Shown: positions 24,772 to 33,237, counted from the stretch's first letter. The stretch is 51,693 bases of DNA from Lachnospiraceae bacterium UBA7202 (GCA_002490705.1 DKUO01000053.1:1-51693); one strand, 5' to 3'. Notes: generated by a model not told the origin, from the sequence alone. Numbers and translations are program-made.

Positions 24772-25671
24772 ATGGCATTACAGGAATGCGGATTAAACTT
24801 AAATAAAGTATCAAAAGAACTCCAACCGCATGGAAGTCTTGAATTTCCCTGTGCCGGATATTCATCTTCCCACACGGACAGGCAGGAAGACGTTATTCCG
24901 TGGCACTGGCATGAGGAAATGGAAATTATCTATATGGAAGATGGGCGTATGAAAGTAAAAATACCGTCGAAAGATTTCCTTTTGGAAAAAGGGGACTGTA
25001 TTGTTATCAATTCAAACATGTTGCATTATGCGGCGGCTGTCACGGAATGTAAACTGCGCTCTCTTGTTTTCAGCCAGACACTCATTACCGGAAATGAGGA
25101 TTCTGTGTTTGCAAAAAAATATATGCAGCCGTTATTAACCTGTAATCACTTCTCGCATTATTTTATAAAGGCGGGGGAGAACGAAAATGTGGCGGAATGC
25201 TTTAGCCGCGCGTTTGAGGCTCTTGCGCAGGATTGTTACGGATATGAATTTACCGTGCGGGAAAATTTATCCCGGATCTGTCTTTTTTTATATGGGGAAT
25301 TTAATCCGCAGACAGATGCGCAAAATGTTCCGCAGAGTCAGGGTAATCTCCGCATCAGAAAGATGATTGCGTATATTCAAAAAAATTTTGCCGTTGATAT
25401 ATCTTTGGCTGAAATTGCAGGCGCCGCCGGTATCAGCGAACGGGAAAGCCTGCGCTGTTTTAAAAAGACGATTCAGCTTTCCCCGATCCAATATTTGTTA
25501 AAGTACCGGGTTATGCAGGGGGCTGAAATGCTGCTGGCAAATCCGGCAGACAGCATATCGGAAATCGCAACCCTGTGCGGTTTTGACAGTCCGAGTAATT
25601 TCGCTAAAATATTTAAGCGGTTCTATAACTGCACACCGCGGGAATACAGAAATCGTCATTTGCCGGAGTAA
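24772..25671 (+). CDS. AraC-family regulator with cupin sensor domain
   Basis: 299 residues. N-terminal cupin-like ligand domain with WHWHEEMEIIYMEDG (about residues 44-58) and LEKGDCIVINSNMLHYAA, typical of AraC regulators that sense sugars or glycosides. The C-terminal ~100 residues hold two helix-turn-helix units: AVDISLAEIAGAAGISERESLRCFKK, cited in part, and SISEIATLCGFDSPSNFAKIFKRF, ending with the signature CTPREYR. SD AAGGGA precedes the ATG. The divergent MFS gene, its likely target, has lost its 5' end, so this regulator may now be an orphan. Confidence 0.92.
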   Translation: MALQECGLNLNKVSKELQPHGSLEFPCAGYSSSHTDRQEDVIPWHWHEEMEIIYMEDGRMKVKIPSKDFLLEKGDCIVINSNMLHYAAAVTECKLRSLVFSQTLITGNEDSVFAKKYMQPLLTCNHFSHYFIKAGENENVAECFSRAFEALAQDCYGYEFTVRENLSRICLFLYGEFNPQTDAQNVPQSQGNLRIRKMIAYIQKNFAVDISLAEIAGAAGISERESLRCFKKTIQLSPIQYLLKYRVMQGAEMLLANPADSISEIATLCGFDSPSNFAKIFKRFYNCTPREYRNRHLPE

Positions 25672-25699
25672 TCAACGCGGATATTTGGAGGAGATTATA

Positions 25700-26167
25700 A
25701 TGATGGTTGCATGTGCTGAAATTACAGATATTCCTATTCTAACAGAATTAAGATTGGCCTATCTGGAGGAGGATTACGGAAAATTAGGAGAAAAGGATAG
25801 GGAAACAATCAGGGGTGATCTGCCGGATTATTTCAAGAGAAACCTGAATCAGAATCTCTTCTGCTATCTGATAAGAGAGCAGGAAGAAGTTGCCGCCTGC
25901 GCTTTTTTACTGGTAATCGAAAAGCCGATGAGTCCTGCGTTTATCACCGGCAAAACGGGAACGGTATTAAATGTGTACACCAGACCGGCGTACCGGCATA
26001 AAGGGTATGCGAAACAGATCATGGAAAAACTTTTGTCAGATGCAGTTGAAAAAAATTTGAGCGTTGTAGAACTGAAATCTACGGATGATGGTTATCGGCT
26101 GTATCAATCGGTTGGATTTGTGGATGATGTACCGAAGTATCATTTGATGAAGTGGTATCGGAGATAG
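25700..26167 (+). CDS. GNAT-family N-acetyltransferase
   Basis: 155 residues. GNAT motifs: AEITDIPILTELRLAYLEED at the N-terminus, GTVLNVYTRPAYRHKGYAKQ (motif A with R-H-K-G-Y-A, about residues 87-106) and GYRLYQSVGFVDD. GGAGGAGA lies six bases before the chosen ATG; a second ATG follows immediately. The longer open frame back to 25583 overlaps the AraC gene and is not supported. It lies 28 bases after araC-type gene and probably shares its transcript. Substrate unknown. Confidence 0.9.
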   Translation: MMVACAEITDIPILTELRLAYLEEDYGKLGEKDRETIRGDLPDYFKRNLNQNLFCYLIREQEEVAACAFLLVIEKPMSPAFITGKTGTVLNVYTRPAYRHKGYAKQIMEKLLSDAVEKNLSVVELKSTDDGYRLYQSVGFVDDVPKYHLMKWYRR

Positions 26168-26186
26168 CACTTCATCAAGATACCGT

Positions 26187-26207
26187 GACAACTCCTTGTC
26201 TTTTTTT
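26187..26207 (+). terminator. weak terminator after the acetyltransferase
   Basis: GACAA-CTCC-TTGTC (26187-26200) followed by seven T. The stem is only five pairs, so termination may be partial. It overlaps the stop of the convergent permease gene. Confidence 0.45.
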
Positions 26208-28056
26208 ATAGTTCATTAATCGTTGCGGTAATGGCCATATTGCGAATCCGTTTTGCAGGAGCATAAATGGCAGCCAGTGTTGCCGCCGCAACAAATACCA
26301 AAACCAGAAGCAGGCGGGAAACAGGCAGTGTCCATATGGCATAAGGGAAACGGCCGTCGATCAAAAGATTGTATATCATTTTGCCGATTGCCAGACCCAC
26401 AATGCACCCGATCACACAGCCGCCCAGGGAGTAGGTAACCGTTTCGGCGGCAATCATTCTGGTCACCTGACGGCCCTCCATGCCCACGGCCCGCATCGCC
26501 CCATACTGCTTACTCTTGGCGGATACGCTCATGGAAATACTGTTCATAATGTTTAACAGCGTGACCATGGCAATGATTGCCAGAAAGCCATAGACGCACA
26601 GCACAAAAGCGGTATAGGTGCCGGAAGTGCGCAGTTCACGTTCATCTCGGAGAGCAGTTCCTTCGTCCAGTACCTCGCTTATGGCCGCAACATCCCCGTC
26701 TGTCACATCGCCCGTGGTCTGCACCATCACAATAGAATAGTCGGTGATACCGGTCAGCCGGACAAAGGTTTCGCTGGAGGCGATGACGGAAACTTTGCCG
26801 TGGGCGAGGCCGTCTTCGCTGAATAGGTCGTGTTTCAGCATCCCCGCCACGGTCAGCGCCTCGCCGTCCACCCAAATGGTATCTCCCTTTTGAAGCGGGC
26901 TGTCCGGGTCGCAGATTACCAGTACAGAGCCGTTGTCCCCGTAGACTTTAGAGAGGTCGCTGCCCTTCCTTAATCGGCCATCCTTTTTCAGTGCACCCAA
27001 GTCAAAATCATCAAAGGAGAACAAATCCACTTCCTGAGGGAATCCTTCCTGTCCCAGCTCGGCAGGGACTTCAAAGAGGCTTCGCCGTCCAAAGATATTC
27101 TTCACGCCATCCATCCCCCGTATCGTCTCCAACGTTTCCCTGGAAACACAGTTGATTCCGGTGACACCGGCCTCATCGGTGATCGTGATGTCGGCGTCGG
27201 TGACAGACTGGGGAAGCAGATACCCTACAAAATCCAGCAGGACAGAGAAAGTCAGGAACAGGATAATGCACAGGGCAAAGGAGCCGGTCATCAGGATCAG
27301 ATTCTTTCTGGCCGATTTTGCATGATGGGCCCCCAGAGAAATTTCAATGGGAAATATACCGGTACGGACTGCCCGCCTTACCCGGCTGGCGTTCTGTGCA
27401 TTTCCAGAAACCGCGGCCACCGGAGATACCTTTGCGGCCTGTCTTGCCGGTGCTCTGGCGGCGAGCAGCACCGTGACCAATCCCATGACGATGCCGCTGA
27501 TCATTCCGATAGGGCTGATTCCAAAGAGTGGGATCGTAGTAAATTCCTCCTTGACCACAAACCGAAGCACAGCGCATAAAGCCCATGTGCAGACCGTGCC
27601 AAGTACAATGCCGATGGGAATAGCCGTTTTGCACCAGTTGAGAGCCTCCAGCCGCACAAACCGCTTTAACTGTTGGCGGCTCATGCCGATACAGCGCATC
27701 ATTCCAAAAAATTTTGTCCGCTGGGCCACCGTGCTGTTGATACTGCCCGAAATCATCATCACTCCCGCAAGCAGAATCAGGACAAACAGGCCCCCGGCAA
27801 TCAAAAATAGTCTCTGTCCCATAGCAGTGTCCATAATGACCTGAATCGTAAACTCTCTGGCATGTTTTTCGGTCAGTCTTGCCTGCTCCATTCGGATATC
27901 CATATCAGCCGTGCTAAATACCGCCGTCACCAGAAACACAGCGAAGATAATACATAACTGTGTCATGCGGTTTTGACGCCGCCGCACGCCGGCAGAGATA
28001 GGAATCAGACTTAAATAGCTTTTCATTCGCCGTATCTTTCTTTCAGATAAGTTCAT
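26206..28056 (-). CDS. MacB/FtsX-type ABC permease lacking its first outer domain
   Basis: 616 residues from ATG 28056 (SD AGAGG ten bases upstream; a TTG at 28095 is possible). It begins with KRMKSYL-like MKSYLSLIPISAGVRRRQNRM and helix 1, then after only ~25 residues (ARLTEKHAREFTIQVIMD) enters helix 2 and the FtsX block INSTVAQRTKFFGMMRCIGMS. Relatives carry an outer domain of 150 or more residues at that point, so an in-frame deletion is likely. The second half has helix 5, an outer domain (ADITITDEAGVTGINCVSRE onward) and the closing FtsX block SMSVSAKSKQYGAMRAVGM. No ATPase gene is adjacent, although such permeases normally follow one. Probably non-functional or reliant on an ATPase elsewhere. 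Confidence 0.75.
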   Translation of the reverse strand: MNLSERKIRRMKSYLSLIPISAGVRRRQNRMTQLCIIFAVFLVTAVFSTADMDIRMEQARLTEKHAREFTIQVIMDTAMGQRLFLIAGGLFVLILLAGVMMISGSINSTVAQRTKFFGMMRCIGMSRQQLKRFVRLEALNWCKTAIPIGIVLGTVCTWALCAVLRFVVKEEFTTIPLFGISPIGMISGIVMGLVTVLLAARAPARQAAKVSPVAAVSGNAQNASRVRRAVRTGIFPIEISLGAHHAKSARKNLILMTGSFALCIILFLTFSVLLDFVGYLLPQSVTDADITITDEAGVTGINCVSRETLETIRGMDGVKNIFGRRSLFEVPAELGQEGFPQEVDLFSFDDFDLGALKKDGRLRKGSDLSKVYGDNGSVLVICDPDSPLQKGDTIWVDGEALTVAGMLKHDLFSEDGLAHGKVSVIASSETFVRLTGITDYSIVMVQTTGDVTDGDVAAISEVLDEGTALRDERELRTSGTYTAFVLCVYGFLAIIAMVTLLNIMNSISMSVSAKSKQYGAMRAVGMEGRQVTRMIAAETVTYSLGGCVIGCIVGLAIGKMIYNLLIDGRFPYAIWTLPVSRLLLVLVFVAAATLAAIYAPAKRIRNMAITATINEL

Positions 28057-28094
28057 TGTGCAAACACCTCTTTCTACTGTTTTGATAGCTTCCA

Positions 28095-28136
28095 ATATAA
28101 CAGAGGAATCCTACACCAATATTACAATTATCCTAC
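28095..28136 (-). promoter_or_regulatory. promoter with two regulator repeats for the permease
   Basis: On the minus strand GTAGGAT occurs twice, 22 bases apart (28136-28130 and 28114-28108), upstream of TTATAT (28100-28095). No good -35 is present. Direct repeats two helical turns apart and a poor -35 are typical of promoters activated by OmpR-type regulators. Confidence 0.45.
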
Positions 28137-28150
28137 AATTTTGTTATAAT
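28122..28150 (+). promoter_or_regulatory. sigma-A promoter of the XRE gene
   Basis: TTACAA (28122-28127), a 17-base spacer, TATAAT (28145-28150). It overlaps the upstream repeat of the divergent permease promoter, so the two may compete. A second TATAAT at 28180 lacks a -35. Confidence 0.5.
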
Positions 28151-28263
28151 TAAAATCGCGCGTTTTCCCTTAATGTTACTATAATGAGCACAAATGGAAA
28201 GACAAGTTGATAGAAAAAGCAATTAAAATTGTTTAAGATCACACCTAAAGGAGGACAATGAAA

Positions 28264-28785
28264 ATGCAAATTGGAAATAAGCTCAACCAATTAAGAAAAC
28301 TTTCAGGAATGACACAGGAGCAGTTGGCAGAAAAAATTAACGTGTCCAGACAGACTGTTTCCAAGTGGGAGTCAGACAGCACTTCTCCCGATTTGGAAAG
28401 TATTGTCAAAATAAGCAGGATTTTTCATGTGTCATTAGATGATTTACTAGAGGAGGCGGAGACAAGTGTGACAAACAGAAATGATGAACAGATTACTTTA
28501 GAAGATTTGATGAAAATAAATCTTCATAACAGGAAAATGACGCTGTTACTCATCGGCGGGCTGATTTTTGTAATGGTCAGCGTATTAAATTTCGCCCATG
28601 TGATTGCGTTACAAAGCACAACGCTCAGTACCCAGTATATGCTGTACCGGTATATCGCAACAGGGCAATATGATAACGCTCCTGTTGATTATATACGGTT
28701 AATGATCCCATCTATGATTACAGCTGCATTCGGACTGGTACTGTTTATTATTTATGTCATGGAAAGCAGAAAAAAAGGAGATTGA
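28264..28785 (+). CDS. membrane-anchored XRE-family regulator
   Basis: 173 residues. Residues about 1-60 are a Cro/CI helix-turn-helix: IGNKLNQLRKLSGMTQEQLA, then NVSRQTVSKWESDSTSPDLE. After a short linker there are two transmembrane helices (about 98-120 and 146-166), so the DNA-binding head is tethered to the membrane. AAAGGAGG lies nine bases before ATG 28264 and three before ATG 28258; the former spacing is better. The lipoprotein gene follows after five bases, implying one operon. Such membrane-bound XRE proteins are widespread in Clostridia but few have known targets. Confidence 0.9.
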   Translation: MQIGNKLNQLRKLSGMTQEQLAEKINVSRQTVSKWESDSTSPDLESIVKISRIFHVSLDDLLEEAETSVTNRNDEQITLEDLMKINLHNRKMTLLLIGGLIFVMVSVLNFAHVIALQSTTLSTQYMLYRYIATGQYDNAPVDYIRLMIPSMITAAFGLVLFIIYVMESRKKGD

Positions 28786-28790
28786 AAGAT

Positions 28791-29354
28791 ATGGATAAAG
28801 CAAAAAAGATTGTTTCATGTTTCATGTTATGTGCGCTCCTCTTGTCGCTGTGCGCATGCGGAAAAGAAAGTAAAGATACTGCCGCCGTTTATGAGAAAAC
28901 CATCGCCGGACTGAAGGACGATGAGCTTTTTGTCATGATTGATACGAACGCTCCTTTGCCGGTTTTACTTGTCACATCACAAGTGTATGATGACGGCACG
29001 GGAAAGCAGGCCGCAATTGTATGCGATGTGTACTATTTGGTAGACAAAGAGGTGAAAAAGATAGGAACGATAGAGAGTATGGGAACCGCATATCCTATTT
29101 CTTACGATACCACAGGCATTTATACGGCTTCCGGTCACGCTATGCAGCGATTTGAGATTGAGGAATCCGGCACACTCACGCTGGCAGAAGGAATTTTGGA
29201 GCAATTTGATGAAAATGGGAACGCTTCTTATACCATGACAACCGGAAATGAAACAAAGACGATTTCAGAAGAAGACTATTATGCCGCTTTTGAGAAATAC
29301 AGCAATGCTGCGGTTGCCGGTTTTGCCTACGGCGCATCAGACGCGGCGGAATAA
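28791..29354 (+). CDS. lipoprotein of unknown function
   Basis: 187 residues. Signal peptide with lipobox LCAC (Cys about residue 22: LLLSLCACGK), so it is anchored outside the membrane. The mature part has no domain I recognise; it contains mixed strands such as KQAAIVCDVYYLVDKEV and TASGHAMQRFEIEESGTL. ATG 28791 has AAAGGAG ten bases upstream; a TTG at 28782 is too close to the SD. Co-transcribed with the membrane-anchored XRE regulator, so it may be part of the same sensing circuit. Confidence 0.82.
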   Translation: MDKAKKIVSCFMLCALLLSLCACGKESKDTAAVYEKTIAGLKDDELFVMIDTNAPLPVLLVTSQVYDDGTGKQAAIVCDVYYLVDKEVKKIGTIESMGTAYPISYDTTGIYTASGHAMQRFEIEESGTLTLAEGILEQFDENGNASYTMTTGNETKTISEEDYYAAFEKYSNAAVAGFAYGASDAAE

Positions 29355-29380
29355 TTTATAACTGATACGATTTAAACGAT

Positions 29381-29412
29381 TTCCAATTCTGCATACTCTT
29401 TTCCAATTCTGC
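29381..29412 (+). repeat. 12-base direct repeat upstream of the lipoprotein gene
   Basis: TTCCAATTCTGC at 29381-29392 and again at 29401-29412, 20 bases apart (two helical turns), ending nine bases before the -35 box at 29421. This spacing is what LytTR-type regulators use, and a LytTR gene lies downstream. Confidence 0.5.
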
Positions 29413-29420
29413 CGCATCCC

Positions 29421-29448
29421 TTGAACTCCGGACAAAACCAGATACAAT
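29421..29448 (+). promoter_or_regulatory. promoter of the 29515 lipoprotein gene
   Basis: TTGAAC (29421-29426), a 16-base spacer, TACAAT (29443-29448). Confidence 0.5.
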
Positions 29449-29514
29449 GGCAAAGGGCGAAAGAGCGCCGTAAAAGAAAAATAGACAAAAGAGTCATATG
29501 ACGAGGAGAAAAGA

Positions 29515-30705
29515 ATGAGACAATCGAAAAGATTTGCAAAAGCAGGAAGCCTGGTTTTGATGGTCGCCGCTGTTCTTGCGCTTGCGGGATGTGGGAAAAA
29601 AGAGAACGAAGGCCTGCGGTCAGATTGGGAAGATCTGATGGAGGAGGCACAGGAAACCTTTGGGGGAGACAGTTACCGCCTCGAAGTGGATGGGGAGAAT
29701 GGGGAAGCGTTAAACGGGAAGATCACCTCCATTCTTCTGGCGGATGATTCCTTTGTGTATGCCACGACGTCTGAGGGCGGCCTTTTTATGCTGCGCCCCA
29801 AAATCTATTTCGGTCCGGAAGATTCGGAAATCAAATCCGATCGGATCACTGACGGCTGTGATATGGATCAGTTGGTTTATGCGGATCAGCATACGGCATA
29901 CGGAAACAACCGCTTTGTCTATTTCGACCGGATGGAAGGGTATGACGAAGAGGCGCTGGAGGGCAAGTATATGCTGGAATCCCTGTCGGATATGCCGGAT
30001 ATTGTCTATACCTTTGAAAATATGCAGAAAGCGGAGCTCCCCGACGACCAGAATTTACTTTTTATCACTCAGGACGCGGCGCTTTATGTCTATGAAGATG
30101 TGAATCATCAGGTGCGTGCGGGATATAAAGATTCTTACAGTGAAGAATATACGATGTTTGACGAGGTGGCTTTTGAGGGGGATACCGAGCGGAGCGGGGT
30201 TACGGTGGAGAAGAGTATTTTCCGCTTTGTTCTGACGAAAGATCAGGAGCTTCTTTATATCAAAAAGGGCAACATAGCTTCCGACCTTGCGGATAACGTA
30301 GGCGGTATTTCCGTCAGCTATGTGGATTTCACAGATGAGATTGACGGGAAGGTGAAGGATATCTATAATCTCCAGAATTACACGGAGTGCTGTTATGCGG
30401 TGGATGAAGAACAGAACATTTATTATGTGTCGGCGGATGGATTTGAGGATAGCACGGTAGAGAAAATCACGCAGTTTGAAAATGGAACGATCACGGATAT
30501 TCTGGGCTTTTCGGGGAAAAAGGAAGAAATGCTGATCAGGACGCAGGAAGGCGCTTACTATTTTTATGACGGTTACGACTATATTTCCACAGAAAATGTG
30601 GATACCCTGAATGAAAATTGTAAAAGTGCGGTACTGCTTATGGAGGGGGATATTCTTGCGCTGGGAGACGACGGGTATCTCTATGTAGTTGAAAATAAAA
30701 ACTGA
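29515..30705 (+). CDS. large lipoprotein of unknown function
   Basis: 396 residues. Signal peptide with lipobox LAGC (Cys about residue 26: VLALAGCGKK). The mature part is rich in short strands with repeated patterns such as LLADDSFVYATTSEGGLFML, FVYFDRMEGYDEEALEGKY and LALGDDGYLYVVENKN, which suggest a beta-propeller-like sensor; the family is not recognised. SD GAGGAGA is close before ATG. It is followed, after 107 bases with a new promoter, by a LytTR regulator and GHKL kinase, and may be regulated by or feed them. Function is inference only. Confidence 0.8.
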   Translation: MRQSKRFAKAGSLVLMVAAVLALAGCGKKENEGLRSDWEDLMEEAQETFGGDSYRLEVDGENGEALNGKITSILLADDSFVYATTSEGGLFMLRPKIYFGPEDSEIKSDRITDGCDMDQLVYADQHTAYGNNRFVYFDRMEGYDEEALEGKYMLESLSDMPDIVYTFENMQKAELPDDQNLLFITQDAALYVYEDVNHQVRAGYKDSYSEEYTMFDEVAFEGDTERSGVTVEKSIFRFVLTKDQELLYIKKGNIASDLADNVGGISVSYVDFTDEIDGKVKDIYNLQNYTECCYAVDEEQNIYYVSADGFEDSTVEKITQFENGTITDILGFSGKKEEMLIRTQEGAYYFYDGYDYISTENVDTLNENCKSAVLLMEGDILALGDDGYLYVVENKN

Positions 30706-30735
30706 ATATAGAAAAGTACCGAACGCATGTATATG

Positions 30736-30773
30736 GACATTAGGGCTCAATGTCTGACCATTTTGTGTATAAT
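30736..30773 (+). promoter_or_regulatory. promoter with inverted repeat for the LytTR-kinase operon
   Basis: GACATT (30736-30741) and AATGTC (30749-30754) form a perfect inverted repeat with a seven-base centre. It covers the -35 position of a good -10, TATAAT (30768-30773), which lacks a recognisable -35 box. Confidence 0.45.
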
Positions 30774-30812
30774 ATAGTTTGAAGCGAAGAAAAACAGGAT
30801 GGAGGAATGGGC

Positions 30813-31538
30813 ATGTTCCATATTGCGATTTGCGATGATGAGGCATATTTCAGAAATCAGGAAAAGAAACTGATAGAACAATATATGGGGAAGCGGGGAT
30901 ATGACTGTCTGATTGATCTGTATGCGTCGGGGAAAAAGCTTTTGGAGCGGACGGACACAGACATGCCGTATGATGTCATATTTCTCGACATCAGCATGGA
31001 GGAAATGGACGGGATTCAGACGGCTGAGAGAATCCGCAAGTTGTCGAATAAAGTCTATATCGTGTTTGTGACGGCGTATATCACCTATGCGTTAGAGGGG
31101 TATAAGGTGGGCGCTGCGCGTTATCTTTTGAAGGAGGAGGCAGGTCTTGAAAACGCTTTGAAAGAATGTTTGGACACGATCACTGAGCACAGGAAAGAAG
31201 AGGAAGCGGTGTGCGAATTTGAGTTCCAGAATGGGAGAAAAAGGATTCCGATGGATGCGGTTCTCTATGTGGAGAGCAGGCTGCACAGGGTGATCTATTT
31301 TGTGATGGAAAATGGAATCAAAGAGTATTCCCGTTATGACAGGCTGGACGAGGTGGAGAAAGAACTGCGGCAGTACGGTTTTTTCCGGGTTCACCAGAGC
31401 TTTCTGGTAAATATGAAGTATGCAAAAGACGTGGAACGGTATAAGGTGTCTCTGGAAAACGGAACGGAGGTCAGCATATCAAAGAAATATTATAAGGCCG
31501 TGGAAAAAGAGTATATCAGGAGGCAGGGGGAGATATGA
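30813..31538 (+). CDS. LytTR-family response regulator
   Basis: 241 residues. Receiver domain: FHIAICDDEAYFRNQEK, phospho-acceptor Asp in VIFLDISMEEMDGIQ, Lys in RYLLKEEA. C-terminal LytTR DNA-binding domain: FEFQNGRKRIPMDAVLYVES, then YDRLDEVEKELRQYGFFRVHQSF, cited in part. This is the AgrA/VirR type, often used in peptide signalling and cell-surface control. ATG 30813 is chosen (GGAGG seven bases upstream) over ATG 30807, which abuts the SD. The kinase starts on its stop codon. Confidence 0.93.
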   Translation: MFHIAICDDEAYFRNQEKKLIEQYMGKRGYDCLIDLYASGKKLLERTDTDMPYDVIFLDISMEEMDGIQTAERIRKLSNKVYIVFVTAYITYALEGYKVGAARYLLKEEAGLENALKECLDTITEHRKEEEAVCEFEFQNGRKRIPMDAVLYVESRLHRVIYFVMENGIKEYSRYDRLDEVEKELRQYGFFRVHQSFLVNMKYAKDVERYKVSLENGTEVSISKKYYKAVEKEYIRRQGEI

Positions 31539-32857
31539 TGGAAAAGTATGCCTGGCTGATGCTTGTGTTTAACGCGCTGGAAGCGTTTGGCTGTATCTGG
31601 ATGTTTCAATCCTTTGCCATAAAGCGAAGGGTGGATAAAAGATGGATTACGCCTGTATCCGTCGTTGTGTTATGCTTTGCTGAATGGGTGATTACGAATG
31701 TGATATATGAAGATTTTGTGATCAAGGCGATTGTGCTCATAGGCGTATTGTCATTTGCAATGTTTCTGCTGTATCAGATTCGGTTCATAAAGGCGTTAGT
31801 GTTAACCATGTTATTTTATGGAATTATGCTTGTTTCGGATTATATGTCGCTGGTGATAATGGGAGCGGTCTTCCCTGGCAGATTTTGGGATTTGTCCGAT
31901 GTATTTACCTTTTATGGAATGCGGGTATTCTGTATTTCTTTGGCATATGGCATGATTTTTTATATTAGAAAAATGCTTGGAAGTAAGGAGACAGATATTT
32001 TTACGGTAAAGGAATGGTATGCTTTGGCAGCGATTTCTTTGATCAACATATTTTCCATTATTTCGATTACATATGAAACAGATTGGGCGGAGTATGCAAG
32101 CCGGCCGCTTACGATTGATCCCTTTCATATTCATGTTGCGGCGGGGATACTGTGTATTAATTTTATCGGATATTACCTGATTCACAGTATTACGGAAAGA
32201 GAAGTGAAAATAAGGGAACATGCGGTATTTCGCGAAAAAGTGAAAAATGAGACGGCCATGTACCGTTCTGTTTCCGAAAATCTGGAAAAACAGAGAAAGC
32301 GGACCCATGAATATAAAAACCAGCTTGCGGCGATCAGCGCGCTTGCAGAGCAGGGAGCCTATCAGGAACTGCGCGCATATATAGAAAAAATCGAAACCAC
32401 ATTACAGCACAGGATGGACGCGGTGGATACCAACCATGTGATTGTGAACGCCATCCTGAACACCAAGTACCGGGAGGCGGTAAGCAAAGGAATTGTCGTT
32501 GTCCTGAAGGTGAACGATCTGTCCGCGCTGAAGATGGAAGAGGAGGATATCGTGGTCATTCTGTCCAATCTGTTAAACAATGCGCTGGAAGCCTGCGAGC
32601 AGTGTGAAGAGAAACGGATTAAGCTGAAATTTGTGCTGGAAGACGGACAGGCTGTCATTTCCGTAAAGAACAGCATGGCGGCGGAGCCGGTTGTGGAAAA
32701 CGGCGCGCTGTTGACGTCAAAGACAAAGGAAGCTGAGGAACACGGTATGGGGATTCAAAACGTGGTGGAGACCGTTGAAAAATGCGGCGGCAGATATATG
32801 GTCGATTACGGGAACGGCGAGTTTCAGTTTTCGATTTTGATACCGAATGCTACATGA
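31535..32857 (+). CDS. GHKL-type sensor kinase, partner of the LytTR regulator
   Basis: 440 residues. About six transmembrane helices in the first 215 residues, then a dimerisation helix with NLEKQRKRTHEYKNQLAAI (phospho-acceptor His in RTHEYKNQL) and a GHKL ATPase domain: the N box LSNLLNNALEACEQCEEKR and the G box EEHGMGIQNVVE. This is the AgrC/ComD class, which usually senses small peptides. ATG at 31535 or 31538 (both in frame) overlaps the regulator stop. No autoinducer-peptide or AgrB-like gene is nearby, so the signal is unknown; the upstream lipoprotein is a candidate partner. Confidence 0.9.
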   Translation: MMEKYAWLMLVFNALEAFGCIWMFQSFAIKRRVDKRWITPVSVVVLCFAEWVITNVIYEDFVIKAIVLIGVLSFAMFLLYQIRFIKALVLTMLFYGIMLVSDYMSLVIMGAVFPGRFWDLSDVFTFYGMRVFCISLAYGMIFYIRKMLGSKETDIFTVKEWYALAAISLINIFSIISITYETDWAEYASRPLTIDPFHIHVAAGILCINFIGYYLIHSITEREVKIREHAVFREKVKNETAMYRSVSENLEKQRKRTHEYKNQLAAISALAEQGAYQELRAYIEKIETTLQHRMDAVDTNHVIVNAILNTKYREAVSKGIVVVLKVNDLSALKMEEEDIVVILSNLLNNALEACEQCEEKRIKLKFVLEDGQAVISVKNSMAAEPVVENGALLTSKTKEAEEHGMGIQNVVETVEKCGGRYMVDYGNGEFQFSILIPNAT

Positions 32858-32878
32858 TACCACAGAAAAATTGGGGTC

Positions 32879-32907
32879 TTGCACAATGGTTTGTTATGTG
32901 GTATTAT
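32879..32907 (+). promoter_or_regulatory. sigma-A promoter of secG
   Basis: TTGCAC (32879-32884), a 17-base spacer, TATTAT (32902-32907). Confidence 0.65.
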
Positions 32908-32948
32908 GAGGCTTGTTGAATAGAGAAGACTTCGGGATGGAGGATACA

Positions 32949-33188
32949 ATGGAAGCGTTAAGAATTGTACTTACCGTGATTTATATTTTAATATGTTTGG
33001 CGTTGGTGGTTTTGGTACTGATGCAGGAGGGAAAGTCAGCCGGGCTTGGCGCGATCAGCGGAGCGGCGGAAACCTATTGGGGCAAGAACAAGGGCCGTTC
33101 CATGGAAGGGAAGCTGGTCAAGATTACGACCGGGCTTGCGGTTGGTTTCATGGTGTTGGCGGTTGTTTTAAACCTGACTTTATTCTAA
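32949..33188 (+). CDS. secG: preprotein translocase subunit SecG
   Basis: 79 residues. Two transmembrane helices joined by the conserved cytoplasmic loop: VVLVLMQEGKSAGLGAISGAAETYW, cited in part, with the QEGKSAGL motif of Firmicutes SecG. Accessory subunit of the SecYEG protein-export channel. ATG 32949 has GGAGG five bases upstream; in-frame extension to 32913 lacks conservation. Gene order secG-rnr-smpB-ssrA is the usual Firmicutes arrangement. A hairpin follows at 33201-33237. Confidence 0.95.
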   Translation: MEALRIVLTVIYILICLALVVLVLMQEGKSAGLGAISGAAETYWGKNKGRSMEGKLVKITTGLAVGFMVLAVVLNLTLF

Positions 33189-33200
33189 GATAAAAGGAAG

Positions 33201-33237
33201 AAGAGCACTCTTGCACACAGCGGTAAGGGTGCTTCTT
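33201..33237 (+). terminator. hairpin after secG
   Basis: AAGAGCAC... (33201-33214) pairs with GTAAGGGTGCTTCTT (33223-33237) with wobbles and one bulge, followed by a T-rich but broken run (ATTATTTATT). It may attenuate rather than stop transcription into rnr. Confidence 0.55.

Noticed and set aside
28157..28185. Second promoter for the XRE gene using TATAAT at 28180
   Set aside because: The -35 position reads CGCGCG, unlike any sigma-A box.
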